Positions 54,328 through 62,064 of a DNA stretch of 64,000 bases are shown here, piece by piece. The notes under the pieces were generated by a model. It did not search any database and had not been told where the DNA came from. It worked only from the letters and a program-made list of their open reading frames with translations. This DNA comes from Citrobacter amalonaticus (GTDB taxonomy: Bacteria > Pseudomonadota > Gammaproteobacteria > Enterobacterales > Enterobacteriaceae). Both the position numbers and the translations under genes were made by a program. Location of the stretch: contig NZ_AP024585.1 in assembly GCF_018323885.1 (NCBI RefSeq), positions 2,294,001-2,358,000 of the forward strand, read 5' to 3'. How positions within the stretch are numbered: the first letter of the stretch is position 1; the number at the start of each line of letters is the position of its first letter.

Positions 54328-55083
54328 CTACGCCCTCACCACCGTGATCCCCTTCGCGTTCATCGCGCGGATCCAGCTTTCGTCGGTATTCTCTTCCACG
54401 ACGACCGTATTAATCAGCGATACGTCGCCAATGGCAAAGGGAGACGCGGTGCTGATCTTCTCCGGTGACGCCAGGACGATAGTTTCTGCGGCTCTGGCGG
54501 AAAATGCACGTTTGATGCACGCTTCTTCGTAATCTCCCGTGGTTAACCCCGCTTCCGGGTGAATCCCCGTCACGCCCATGAAAAAGAGATCGGCCTGAAT
54601 GTTACGCATTCCTTCAACCGTCGCCGCGCCTACCGTGACAATGGAGTGCTTATACACGCGACCACCGATGAGGATGATCTCGATAAGCGGATGATTGACC
54701 AGCCCTAATGCGATGCCCGGACTGTGGGTCACCACGGTAATGTTTAAATCTTCCGGCAGACAGGCGATCAGTTCTGTTGTTGTCGTCCCACCATCAATGA
54801 TTACCACCTGACCGGGGGAAATCAGCGTAGCCCCTTTTTGCGCCACGCGCTTTTTGGCGTCGGTTTTCAATGACTTTCGTTCAAGAAAAGGCGCCGTCGC
54901 ACCAGACGATGGCAGCGCCCCGCCGTGTACACGCTGCAGAAATCCTTCCGCGGCAAGTTCACGTAAATCGCGGCGGATCGTGTCTTCGGAAACCGCGAAC
55001 CGGTTACTGAGCGCCTTCGATAACACCTGACCTTCGGCGGCCAGCAGTTCAAGGATCAATTTCTTTCGCTGATCGGTAAGCAT
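54328..55083 (-). CDS. DeoR-family transcriptional regulator
   Basis: 251 residues. N-terminal DeoR HTH (1-~57: ILELLAAEGQVLSKALSNRF, SEDTIRRDLRELAAEGFLQR, VHGGALP) and C-terminal phosphosugar-sensing domain (~75-235: ISPGQVVIIDGGTTTTELI, DLFFMGVTGIHPEAGLT). Divergent from the DUF4406 gene with three TGTGCA-containing sites in the 148-bp gap, so it most likely controls that gene and itself. Not present between yddH and pptA in E. coli K-12. Effector unknown, likely a phosphorylated sugar or nucleoside product. Confidence 0.85.
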   Translation of the reverse strand: MLTDQRKKLILELLAAEGQVLSKALSNRFAVSEDTIRRDLRELAAEGFLQRVHGGALPSSGATAPFLERKSLKTDAKKRVAQKGATLISPGQVVIIDGGTTTTELIACLPEDLNITVVTHSPGIALGLVNHPLIEIILIGGRVYKHSIVTVGAATVEGMRNIQADLFFMGVTGIHPEAGLTTGDYEEACIKRAFSARAAETIVLASPEKISTASPFAIGDVSLINTVVVEENTDESWIRAMNAKGITVVRA

Positions 55084-55098
55084 AGGGTTATTCCTGAA

Positions 55099-55127
55099 TG
55101 TGCACGATTAACCTTGATTGTGCACGA
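55099..55127. promoter_or_regulatory. Paired TGTGCACGA repeats (DeoR-type operator)
   Basis: TGTGCACGA at 55099 and again at 55119, 20 bp apart (two helical turns, same face). They lie 15-45 bp upstream of the DeoR start. Confidence 0.55.
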
Positions 55128-55185
55128 ATTTGCTGTTTATGATACGTACTCTACAAATACAACGGCCTTCAGGCAACTAAAACGT

Positions 55186-55205
55186 GCAGAAATGTGCATT
55201 TCTGC
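55186..55205. promoter_or_regulatory. 9+2+9 palindrome before the DUF4406 gene
   Basis: GCAGAAATG-TG-CATTTCTGC, perfect, containing a third TGTGCA. Lies 27 bp before the DUF4406 ATG. Candidate operator, or an RNA stem in the leader. Confidence 0.55.
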
Positions 55206-55231
55206 CTACGACAACAAAGAGTGAGGATATC

Positions 55232-55597
55232 ATGACAGCACAACTCATTTTAATCGCCGGCCCTTATCGCAGCGGTACCGACGGAAACCAGGCACTGATC
55301 GACGCCAACCTTCATCGTCTCGAAGCCGCTGCACTGGAGGTATACCAACGCGGACACATTCCGCTGATTGGCGAATGGCTCGCGTTGCCGCTGGCAAAGG
55401 CGGCAGGTTCCATGTCGTTAGATGATGAGATCAGCGAAGCGATGCTCTACCCGGTCGCCCACCGACTCATTACCCGCTGTGACGCGATTTACCGGATTGC
55501 AGGGGCATCTAAAGGTGCCGACATGGATATCGAGGTCGCCCGCCAGCATGGACTGACAATTTATACCTCAGTCAATGACATTCCACAGAACGGATGA
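55232..55597 (+). CDS. DUF4406 protein (nucleoside deoxyribosyltransferase-like fold)
   Basis: 121 residues from MTAQLILIAG, chosen for the GAGGAT SD; an upstream in-frame start would place the palindrome inside the gene. The N-terminal IAGPYRSGTDGNQALIDAN and the later SKGADMDIEVARQHG and IYTSVND show the Rossmann-like fold of nucleoside 2-deoxyribosyltransferases and related DUF4406 proteins. With a DeoR-type regulator next door a nucleoside/sugar salvage role is reasonable but unproven. Its terminator was split by an IS (see 55690 and 57160). Confidence 0.75.
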   Translation: MTAQLILIAGPYRSGTDGNQALIDANLHRLEAAALEVYQRGHIPLIGEWLALPLAKAAGSMSLDDEISEAMLYPVAHRLITRCDAIYRIAGASKGADMDIEVARQHGLTIYTSVNDIPQNG

Positions 55598-55689
55598 AAG
55601 GTAGACAACAGGTAAAAAGGAGCGAGCCGCCTGGAGAAAGGGATAAATTTGAGTTCTGGTTCAATGTCGTCACGCGATAACCCGATGCG

Positions 55690-55696
55690 GCCCGGT
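55690..55696 (+). terminator. Left arm of the terminator split by the IS
   Basis: GCCCGGT; pairs with ACCGGGC at 57160-57166, which is followed by TTTT. Without the IS the text would be GCCCGGT-(11-nt loop)-ACCGGGC-TTTT, an intrinsic terminator for the DUF4406 gene. Confidence 0.75.
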
Positions 55697-55755
55697 CAAC
55701 CTTCTGGACTGCACCCCAAAAGTTGGACACTCAACTGAGTAAGGTGCAGTTTTTT

Positions 55756-56277
55756 ATGGCAAAGCCAAAATATTCCCCTGAAACAAAACTGGCTGTGGTT
55801 AATCATTATTTGTCCGGAAAAGACGGAGAAGAGCGTACAGCCGACCGTTTTGGTGTTGAAAGAACTTCCGTCCGTCGCTGGGTCAGGGCGTGGCAACTCC
55901 ACGGTATGGAAGGGCTGTCAGGGAAAAATAAACATCATTCAGCTGAATTTAAACTCGTCGTCGTCCGGGCGGTTATCCGTGACCACCTGACGATGCGTGA
56001 AGCAGCTGCCCGGTTTAATCTCTCTGCAGAAACGCTTGTCCGACACTGGGTCTGCGTGTACAACGATGCCGGAGCGGAAGGACTGCTAAACATTCAACGC
56101 GGGCGGCCTGGAAAAATGACAAAACAAAAAATCCCCCCATCCCCTACAGATAAAGAACTGGAAAAACTCTCCCCCGAAGAACTCCGGGCTGAACTCCGTT
56201 ACCTGCGGGCAGAGAATGCCTATCTAAAAAAGTTGAAGGCCTTGGTTCAGAGCGAAAAAAACGGCAGCAAGCCCTGA
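55756..56277 (+). CDS. IS150-group transposase, OrfA (HTH)
   Basis: 173 residues from MAKPKYSPE. Two helix-turn-helix segments (AVVNHYLSGKDGEERTADRF; REAAARFNLSAETLVRHW) bind the element ends, and a C-terminal leucine-zipper helix (LRAENAYLKKLKALVQ) multimerises the protein. The slippery A AAA AAG at 56226-56232 lies in the YLKKLKAL codons, as in IS150, and moves ribosomes into the -1 frame to make OrfAB. Confidence 0.9.
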   Translation: MAKPKYSPETKLAVVNHYLSGKDGEERTADRFGVERTSVRRWVRAWQLHGMEGLSGKNKHHSAEFKLVVVRAVIRDHLTMREAAARFNLSAETLVRHWVCVYNDAGAEGLLNIQRGRPGKMTKQKIPPSPTDKELEKLSPEELRAELRYLRAENAYLKKLKALVQSEKNGSKP

Positions 56278-57119
56278 TAATCAGTGAACTGAGGCATAAG
56301 CACGCTCTGCGAGACCTCCTGCGCGCGGCAGGCATGTCCCGCAGTACATGGTATTACAATATGAATGCCCTGAAGCAGGTGGACAGGCATGCCGGGCTGA
56401 AAGATAAAATCCGTGAGATATACGCCTGGCACAAAGGCCGTTATGGCTACCGCAGGATCACGCTTTCGCTGAGAAAGCAGGGTCTGCTGGTGAACCATAA
56501 AACCGTGCAGCGGCTGATGACAGAGCTGTCGCTCCGGTCTCTGATAAGGGCGAAGAAATACCGCTCATGGAAGGGGGAAACAGGCAAGGCAGCCCCCAAT
56601 ATCCTGAGCAGGAACTTCAGTGCATCAAAAGCCAATGAAAAATGGGTTACGGATGTTACAGAGTTCTCGCTGCAGGGTAAAAAGCTGTACCTGTCGCCGG
56701 TACTCGATCTTTTTAACCGGGAAATAATCTCCTACAGCCTGTCGGAAAGGCCGGTGATGGAGATGGTTAATACCATGCTGCGGGATGCGTTCTTAAAGCT
56801 CGGACCAGACGACGCCCCCTTGCTGCACACAGATCAGGGCTGGCAATATCGGATGGCAGGCTATCAGGCAAAGTTAAAGGCGCAGGGCATGACGCAAAGT
56901 ATGTCCCGAAAAGGAAACTGTCTGGATAATGCCGTGATGGAAAACTTCTTCGGGACGCTGAAATCGGAGTGTTTTTACCTGAGTCAGTTCAGCAATATCA
57001 GCGAACTGAGGAAGGCGATAGAGGATTATATCCGTTACTACAACAACGAGCGGATAAGCCTGAAACTAAAAGGCCTGAGTCCGGTAGAGCACCGGGCCCA
57101 GGCTCTGAAGGCCGCTTAA
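56228..57119 (+). CDS. IS150-group transposase, OrfB catalytic part (made by -1 frameshift)
   Basis: DDE integrase domain read in the -1 frame after the A6G slip (first ATG in this frame is 56334, MSRSTWYYN). HTH_21-like region with AWHKGRYGYRRITLSLRK, then the rve core: Asp in VTDVTEFS, Asp in LHTDQGWQY and Glu in NFFGTLKSE. All three catalytic acids are present and there are no internal stops. Confidence 0.9.
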
Positions 57120-57159
57120 TATAAACTGTCCAGATTTATGGGGTCAGTCCACCTTCGTA

Positions 57160-57170
57160 ACCGGGCTTTT
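57160..57170 (+). terminator. Right arm and T-tract of the split terminator
   Basis: ACCGGGC followed by TTTT. Now separated by 1.45 kb from its left arm at 55690. Confidence 0.7.
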
Positions 57171-57173
57171 GTA

Positions 57174-57401
57174 TTACATGCTGTAGCCTGGCTTTTTAAT
57201 CAGCACGTCCATTTGCGGTCCAATCTCGCGCTCCCAGACGCCCTGCCACTCATCCTCCGAAACTTCAGTCAGCGCCACGCTCACTGAGCGCTCCTTGCTT
57301 TTCAGATGACGGATGATCACCTCAGTTATATCATCGGCCAGCGCCGCTTTTTGTTCATCATTCAGGTCGCGCGGAAAACATTTAATATCAACGTGTGGCA
57401 T
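57174..57401 (-). CDS. pptA: 4-oxalocrotonate tautomerase family protein
   Basis: 75-residue tautomerase homologous to E. coli PptA (YdcE, 77 aa): [18 protein letters not shown], then [19 protein letters not shown] and KKPGYSM. Pro after the initiator Met is the catalytic base. The two last residues of the E. coli protein are missing, and its stop lies just 22 bp from the IS end, but the IS is outside the coding region. Physiological substrate unknown. Confidence 0.92.
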   Translation of the reverse strand: MPHVDIKCFPRDLNDEQKAALADDITEVIIRHLKSKERSVSVALTEVSEDEWQGVWEREIGPQMDVLIKKPGYSM

Positions 57402-57465
57402 AGCAGGTTCCTTATTGTCAGTGTGACGTTAACGCTAGCACACTCGACAACATGCATGTGTCGGT

Positions 57466-57774
57466 TTATGCGGATTCACGCTCGATCAGGTGAAAACCGA
57501 TATCGATAATGGCCTCTTCCACTGCCGCTTGTTCAATGCGATTCGCCAGCAGCGTGGCGGCGCGCTGACCAATGGCGCGGCGGTCGACGCTGACGGTGGT
57601 AGTCGACGGGCGATTGCTGGCGGCAAAATCGAGGTTGCCAAAACCGATGACGGCCAAATCCTGCGGAATACGTCATCCACGGCTTTCCGCTTCCATCATT
57701 GCCCCCTGCGCCAGGGTATCGGAACTGCAGACAATCACGTCAAATTCCCCTTCGCTGAAGAGTTTAGTGTGCTG
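57466..57774 (-). pseudogene. LacI-family regulator remnant
   Basis: The C-terminal ~100 codons of a LacI/GalR-type repressor: KLFSEGEFDVIVCSSDTLAQ, then a TGA (57673-57675) where Trp or similar would be expected, then RIPQDLAVIGFGNLDFAA and VSVDRRAIGQRAATLL. The DNA-binding half is missing and an upstream stop lies at 57775-57777. The IGFGNLDFA text recalls the GntR (gluconate) subgroup. Lies between pptA and yncG, a place occupied by rhsE and others in E. coli. Confidence 0.8.
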
Positions 57775-57796
57775 TTACCCGCCACTCCCGTTGCTT

Positions 57797-58414
57797 TCAG
57801 AGGATCCCATTGTTTTTCAACACCTGACGTAATTCTGCCCGCTGACACACGGCGTCCGCTATTGCGCTGATATTCGGCGTATTATCCTGAAACCAGTCAT
57901 GCCCCGGCCCCCAGGTGCGCATCACGCACAGATAACAGTCGAGCAGCGTTAACTGTTCGCCGAAGGCATACGGTTCCGCGCTGAGCCGATCGTTGAGCCA
58001 GAGATAGAGTGATTTACGGTATTCAATACAGTTCTTTTTCAACTCTGCGGGCGCATCAGGCGCCCAGCGTTCCGGGTAGTCGGCATACGTAAATGTCGGA
58101 TAGATATTGGCCACCAGCCAGATCAACAGACGCTGAAACTGCTGACGCTCGCTGCGTCCGATGGGCGGTGCCAGATCGGGGCGACGATCGAGGACCATCA
58201 GCGCGATGGCGGCTGTTTCAGTCATTACCTCACCATTTTCAAGCGTCAGCGTCGGTACCTGACACAGCGGATTGATTTTTTGCAACAGATCTCGCTGTGG
58301 CCCTTCGCTGTCAAAGCCACTGACATCGACAAAACGATACGGAATATCCGCCAGGGTAAGCATTAATTCGCTGATCGCTGAACCCCACCCAGGCGCGCCA
58401 TAAACCTTTATCAT
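57797..58414 (-). CDS. yncG: Glutathione S-transferase-like protein YncG
   Basis: 205 residues, E. coli YncG length. N-terminal thioredoxin-like domain (MIKVYGAPGWGSAISELML, QVPTLTLENGEVMTETAAI with the cis-Pro and glutathione-binding ET-type segment) and an all-helical C-terminal domain (TLLDCYLCVMRTWGPGHDW). GST activity of YncG itself is not established. AGGAGGCAGC precedes the ATG. Confidence 0.93.
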   Translation of the reverse strand: MIKVYGAPGWGSAISELMLTLADIPYRFVDVSGFDSEGPQRDLLQKINPLCQVPTLTLENGEVMTETAAIALMVLDRRPDLAPPIGRSERQQFQRLLIWLVANIYPTFTYADYPERWAPDAPAELKKNCIEYRKSLYLWLNDRLSAEPYAFGEQLTLLDCYLCVMRTWGPGHDWFQDNTPNISAIADAVCQRAELRQVLKNNGIL

Positions 58415-58816
58415 GCTGCCTCCTGCAGGTTAAAACTCTAAGTGTAGAGTAACCTGCATTTCTGGCATGGCTTTCTCACTGTTCTTCCCGTCTGCCCCCT
58501 ACGAAAATTAATAGGTCTGTAAAACTTATGATGTTAACCGTAATTGCACAATCATATTGTCTTTTTGTCATTTTTTTATCGGTCAGGTTTTACTTAAGGG
58601 AGCACGCCTACCTTCACAGGTTACGCAGATGTATTTATTTTTCATTTTAATGACATCACAGTTTAATTAAAGCCTGTAAATTTCATTTTAAATACTTTCG
58701 CCATTCTTATGTTTAGTAGAGAATGCAGCATTCTAAATACATCAATCTTTATTATCCGTCAGCCCAGGCTGACGGACTTTTGTGTTTATTCCGCACAGCA
58801 TCACCAGGAGTCTTTC
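58415..58816. other. Intergenic region and leader of the Aer-like receptor
   Basis: About 400 bp between divergent genes. AT-rich, no supported gene. It contains a terminator-like hairpin at 58755-58781 (listed). No FliA consensus box was found here, in contrast to the other receptor in the window. Confidence 0.4.
58755..58781 (+). terminator. Terminator-like hairpin in the leader of the Aer-like gene
   Basis: TCCGTCAGCC-CA-GGCTGACGGA (10-bp arms; 9 bp with a 4-nt loop) followed by CTTTTGTGTTT, ending 35 bp before the ATG. Either an end signal for an upstream transcript or an attenuator of the receptor gene. Confidence 0.55.
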
Positions 58817-60358
58817 ATGAGAAGTAACATCCCTGTTACACAGAAAGAGTATTTACTTAACGAGAAAACGACGCTGTTATCGACAACGAATACGCAAAGC
58901 CATATTACCTATGCGAATTCAGCGTTTATCGACGCCAGCGGATTTGGCGAAAATCAACTGATGGGCGAGCCGCACAATATCATCCGTCACCCGGATATGC
59001 CGCCTGCTGCATTTGCCGATATGTGGTTTACCCTGCAACAGGGCGACAGCTGGACCGGCATGGTCAAGAACCGCCGTCATAACGGCGATCATTACTGGGT
59101 TCGCGCCAACGTCACCCCCGTCTGGCATAACGAACAATTAACCGGATACATCTCGGTACGTACCGTTCCCGCGCGACAGGAAATTGAGCAAAGCGAGCAG
59201 CTTTATCACAAGATAAATAATAACAATTTCAAGGGGCATCGTTTATTTAAGGGAATTATTATCCGTCGTGGTGTACTGGCTTGTTTGTCGGCATTTAAAT
59301 GGTTGTCCATCCGTCAACGTGTCAATTATGCTATCGGTATCAGTCTGTTTCTCACCTTGGGTATTATTTTCTTAGCCATTAATCCGCTTATTCAGGCAGG
59401 CGCATTTACCCTCTTATTTTTGCTGCTGGCTATTTACCTTAAGTATCAAATTTGTCATCCGGTTAAACAGATCCTGGCCCAGATGCAGAAAGTGGTCGCC
59501 GGGCGAAAGCCCGACAGCATTCATTTAAATCGTGTCGATGAACTGGGGATGATGATGCGTCTGGTTAATCAGGCCGGATTAAATCTGAATTCACTGGTGG
59601 ATGATGTGAGTACGCAAATTGCCGGGATTCAGGAAATCAGCAAGCGCGTCAGTCAGGAAGGCACGGCGTTGCATAAGCGTTCCGAAGAGACCTCGGCCAA
59701 TCTACAACAAACCGCGGCAGCCATTGAAGAGATTGGCAGCGCAGTACAGCAAACGGCGGATACCGCCGCACAAACCATGACGATGGCGGACAGAACCAGC
59801 GCTAACGCCAGCGAAGGGGGCGATTTTATGAAGCAGACGATCGGCATGATGCAATCGATTTCCCGTGATAACGGGCAGATCGTCGACATCATTGGCGTGA
59901 TCGACAGTATTGCTTTCCAGACCAATATCCTCGCGCTTAACGCAGCGGTCGAAGCCGCGCGCGCCGGTGAGTCCGGACGTGGGTTTGCGGTCGTTGCCGC
60001 CGAGGTGCGGAATCTGGCGCAACACTCCGCGTCAGCAGCCAAAGAGATTACCTCGCTGATTGAGAAGAACGTCGCCAACGTCAATGCCGGCGTGAGCATG
60101 GTTGAGCAGACGGAAACCCATCTGACCGGGATGATCGAGGACGTGTTCCAGATGTCGACCATGATCAGAGAAATTGGCCTTGCGACGCGTGAACAAACCC
60201 AGGCGCTGGAACTGATCAACGATTCGATCTCCCGCATCGGCACCATGACCGATAACAACGCCGCGATGGTGGAAAGCGTCAGGGATGCCGCCGGCAGTCT
60301 TTCCCGGCGCTCCTCACGCCTGCAACAGGCGGTGAGCGTCTTCGGCACCTCCGCCTAA
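58817..60358 (+). CDS. Aer-like PAS chemoreceptor
   Basis: 513-residue energy-taxis-type receptor. N-terminal PAS domain (~20-120) with the Aer pattern (FIDASGFGENQLMGEPHNII, RHPDMPPAAFADMWFTL, NGDHYWVRANVTPVW), a hydrophobic double segment (~175-215) anchoring it without a periplasmic domain, HAMP, and the signalling hairpin with [20 protein letters not shown]. Aer binds FAD in its PAS domain to sense redox; whether this paralogue does is unknown. Start MRSNIPVTQK has AGGAG; an upstream extension through the hairpin is rejected. No CheR pentapeptide at the C-terminus, as in Aer. Confidence 0.9.
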   Translation: MRSNIPVTQKEYLLNEKTTLLSTTNTQSHITYANSAFIDASGFGENQLMGEPHNIIRHPDMPPAAFADMWFTLQQGDSWTGMVKNRRHNGDHYWVRANVTPVWHNEQLTGYISVRTVPARQEIEQSEQLYHKINNNNFKGHRLFKGIIIRRGVLACLSAFKWLSIRQRVNYAIGISLFLTLGIIFLAINPLIQAGAFTLLFLLLAIYLKYQICHPVKQILAQMQKVVAGRKPDSIHLNRVDELGMMMRLVNQAGLNLNSLVDDVSTQIAGIQEISKRVSQEGTALHKRSEETSANLQQTAAAIEEIGSAVQQTADTAAQTMTMADRTSANASEGGDFMKQTIGMMQSISRDNGQIVDIIGVIDSIAFQTNILALNAAVEAARAGESGRGFAVVAAEVRNLAQHSASAAKEITSLIEKNVANVNAGVSMVEQTETHLTGMIEDVFQMSTMIREIGLATREQTQALELINDSISRIGTMTDNNAAMVESVRDAAGSLSRRSSRLQQAVSVFGTSA

Positions 60359-60365
60359 TCCCCCT

Positions 60366-60389
60366 CCCGCTCTGCCTGTTCAGAGCGGG
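60366..60389 (+). terminator. Hairpin after the Aer-like gene
   Basis: CCCGCTCTG-(6)-CAGAGCGGG, 9-bp stem 8 bp after the stop; only ATT follows, so a weak terminator. Confidence 0.55.
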
Positions 60390-60586
60390 ATTCCACTTCA
60401 GTTTTGGTTGATTATTACGCAATCTGATCATTTTAAATGGACTATTTTGCACCGTTTATTATTTGCAGGTAGGATGCTCCGCCGGTGGTGTTATCCCTAC
60501 CCAGAATGATGGGAAGCATCACCGGCGTCGCGCCGGGGAGTTGCGGCAAAAGGTTCGATTTATCAGACAGGTAAACAGGTAACGTA

Positions 60587-62029
60587 ATGAATACACAAGA
60601 AACAACGGTGTCGGAGCAGCACGCGGCGAAACGACGCTGGTTGAATGCCCATGAAGAGGGGTATCACAAAGCGATGGGCAACCGTCAGGTCCAGATGATC
60701 GCCATCGGCGGCGCCATTGGGACCGGGTTATTTTTGGGCGCCGGTGCGCGCCTGCAAATGGCAGGTCCCGCGCTGGCGCTGGTCTATCTGGTCTGCGGGA
60801 TCTTTTCATTCTTTATTTTGCGCGCATTGGGCGAACTGGTTTTACACCGCCCTTCCAGCGGCAGCTTCGTGTCGTACGCCCGTGAATTTCTCGGTGAGAA
60901 AGCCGCCTACGTCGCGGGATGGATGTACTTCATCAACTGGGCAATGACGGGTATCGTCGATATCACCGCCGTCGCGCTGTATATGCATTACTGGGGGGCG
61001 TTTGGTGATGTTCCGCAGTGGGTTTTCGCCCTTGGCGCGCTGGCGATCGTCGGCACCATGAACATGATTGGCGTGAAGTGGTTTGCGGAGATGGAGTTCT
61101 GGTTTGCACTGGTCAAAGTGCTGGCCATTGTGCTCTTTCTGGTGGTCGGGACGATTTTCCTCGGCTCGGGTAAACCGCTGGACGGTAACGCCACCGGTTT
61201 TCATCTGATTACCGATAACGGCGGATTCTTCCCCCACGGCCTGCTGCCGGCGCTGGTGCTGGTACAAGGGGTGGTCTTTGCCTTTGCGTCTATCGAACTG
61301 GTGGGAACCGCCGCCGGTGAATGTAAAGATCCGCAGACGATGGTGCCTAAAGCCATCAACAGCGTGATCTGGCGTATCGGCCTGTTCTACGTCGGTTCTG
61401 TGGTACTGCTGGTGCTGCTGTTGCCATGGAACGCCTATCAGGCGGGACAAAGCCCGTTTGTGACTTTCTTCTCGAAGCTCGGCGTGCCTTACATTGGCAG
61501 CATTATGAACATTGTCGTGCTGACTGCCGCCCTCTCCAGCCTGAACTCCGGCCTCTATTGCACCGGGCGCATTTTGCGTTCGATGGCGATGGGCGGATCT
61601 GCGCCAAAATTCATGAGTAAGATGAGTCGTCAGCATGTGCCCTACGCGGGAATTCTGGCGACGCTGGCGGTGTACGTTGTTGGAGTTTTTCTCAACTATC
61701 TGGTGCCATCGCAGGTCTTCGAAATCGTGCTGAACTTTGCGTCACTGGGGATCATCGCTTCATGGGGCTTTATTGTGGTCTGCCAGCTGCGTCTGCGTCA
61801 GGCAATCAAAGAAGGAAAAGCCGCCGATGTCAGCTTCAAACTGCCTGGCGCGCCGTTTACCTCGTGGTTAACGCTGCTGTTCCTGTTGAGCGTGCTGGTG
61901 CTGATGGCCTTCGATTATCCGAACGGGACATGGACCATTGCTTCCCTGCCGCTGATTGCCATCCTGCTGGTCGCCGGTTGGTACGGCGTGCGTAAGCGAG
62001 TGGCGGAAATACACCGCAGCGCGCCATAA
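60587..62029 (+). CDS. ansP: L-asparagine permease
   Basis: 480-residue amino acid/proton symporter of the APC family, twelve helices. Near identical to E. coli AnsP in the core (NRQVQMIAIGGAIGTGLFLG in TM1 with the substrate-binding GGAIGTG). The N-terminus differs (MNTQETTVSEQ) and the C-terminus ends RVAEIHRSAP, about 20 residues shorter than E. coli AnsP. Codes for asparagine import at the inner membrane. Convergent with yncE through a strong terminator. The preceding 228 bp hold its promoter; none was chosen. Confidence 0.95.
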   Translation: MNTQETTVSEQHAAKRRWLNAHEEGYHKAMGNRQVQMIAIGGAIGTGLFLGAGARLQMAGPALALVYLVCGIFSFFILRALGELVLHRPSSGSFVSYAREFLGEKAAYVAGWMYFINWAMTGIVDITAVALYMHYWGAFGDVPQWVFALGALAIVGTMNMIGVKWFAEMEFWFALVKVLAIVLFLVVGTIFLGSGKPLDGNATGFHLITDNGGFFPHGLLPALVLVQGVVFAFASIELVGTAAGECKDPQTMVPKAINSVIWRIGLFYVGSVVLLVLLLPWNAYQAGQSPFVTFFSKLGVPYIGSIMNIVVLTAALSSLNSGLYCTGRILRSMAMGGSAPKFMSKMSRQHVPYAGILATLAVYVVGVFLNYLVPSQVFEIVLNFASLGIIASWGFIVVCQLRLRQAIKEGKAADVSFKLPGAPFTSWLTLLFLLSVLVLMAFDYPNGTWTIASLPLIAILLVAGWYGVRKRVAEIHRSAP

Positions 62030-62034
62030 ACAAC

Positions 62035-62060
62035 AAGGCCTGCACACGGTGCAGGCCTTT
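62035..62060. terminator. Bidirectional terminator ansP/yncE
   Basis: AAGGCCTGCAC-(3)-GTGCAGGCCTT with T-runs on both strands' downstream sides (TTTT on plus; A-rich left flank gives a short T-run on minus). Confidence 0.88.
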
Positions 62061-62064
62061 TACT

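Larger units (their letters stand above)
55705..57151 (+). mobile_element. IS3-family insertion sequence, IS150 group (1447 bp)
   Basis: Left end TGGACTGCACCCCAAAAG, right end (complement) TGGACTGACCCCATAAAT: imperfect terminal inverted repeats. Flanked by CCTTC on both sides (55700-55704 and 57152-57156), a perfect 5-bp target duplication. Two overlapping ORFs with an A6G slippage site. Both ORFs and both ends look intact, so the copy is probably recent and possibly active. Confidence 0.93.

Noticed and set aside
56226..56334. Frameshift mutation in the IS transposase
   Set aside because: The A6G site at the leucine-zipper codons is the programmed -1 frameshift of the IS150 group.
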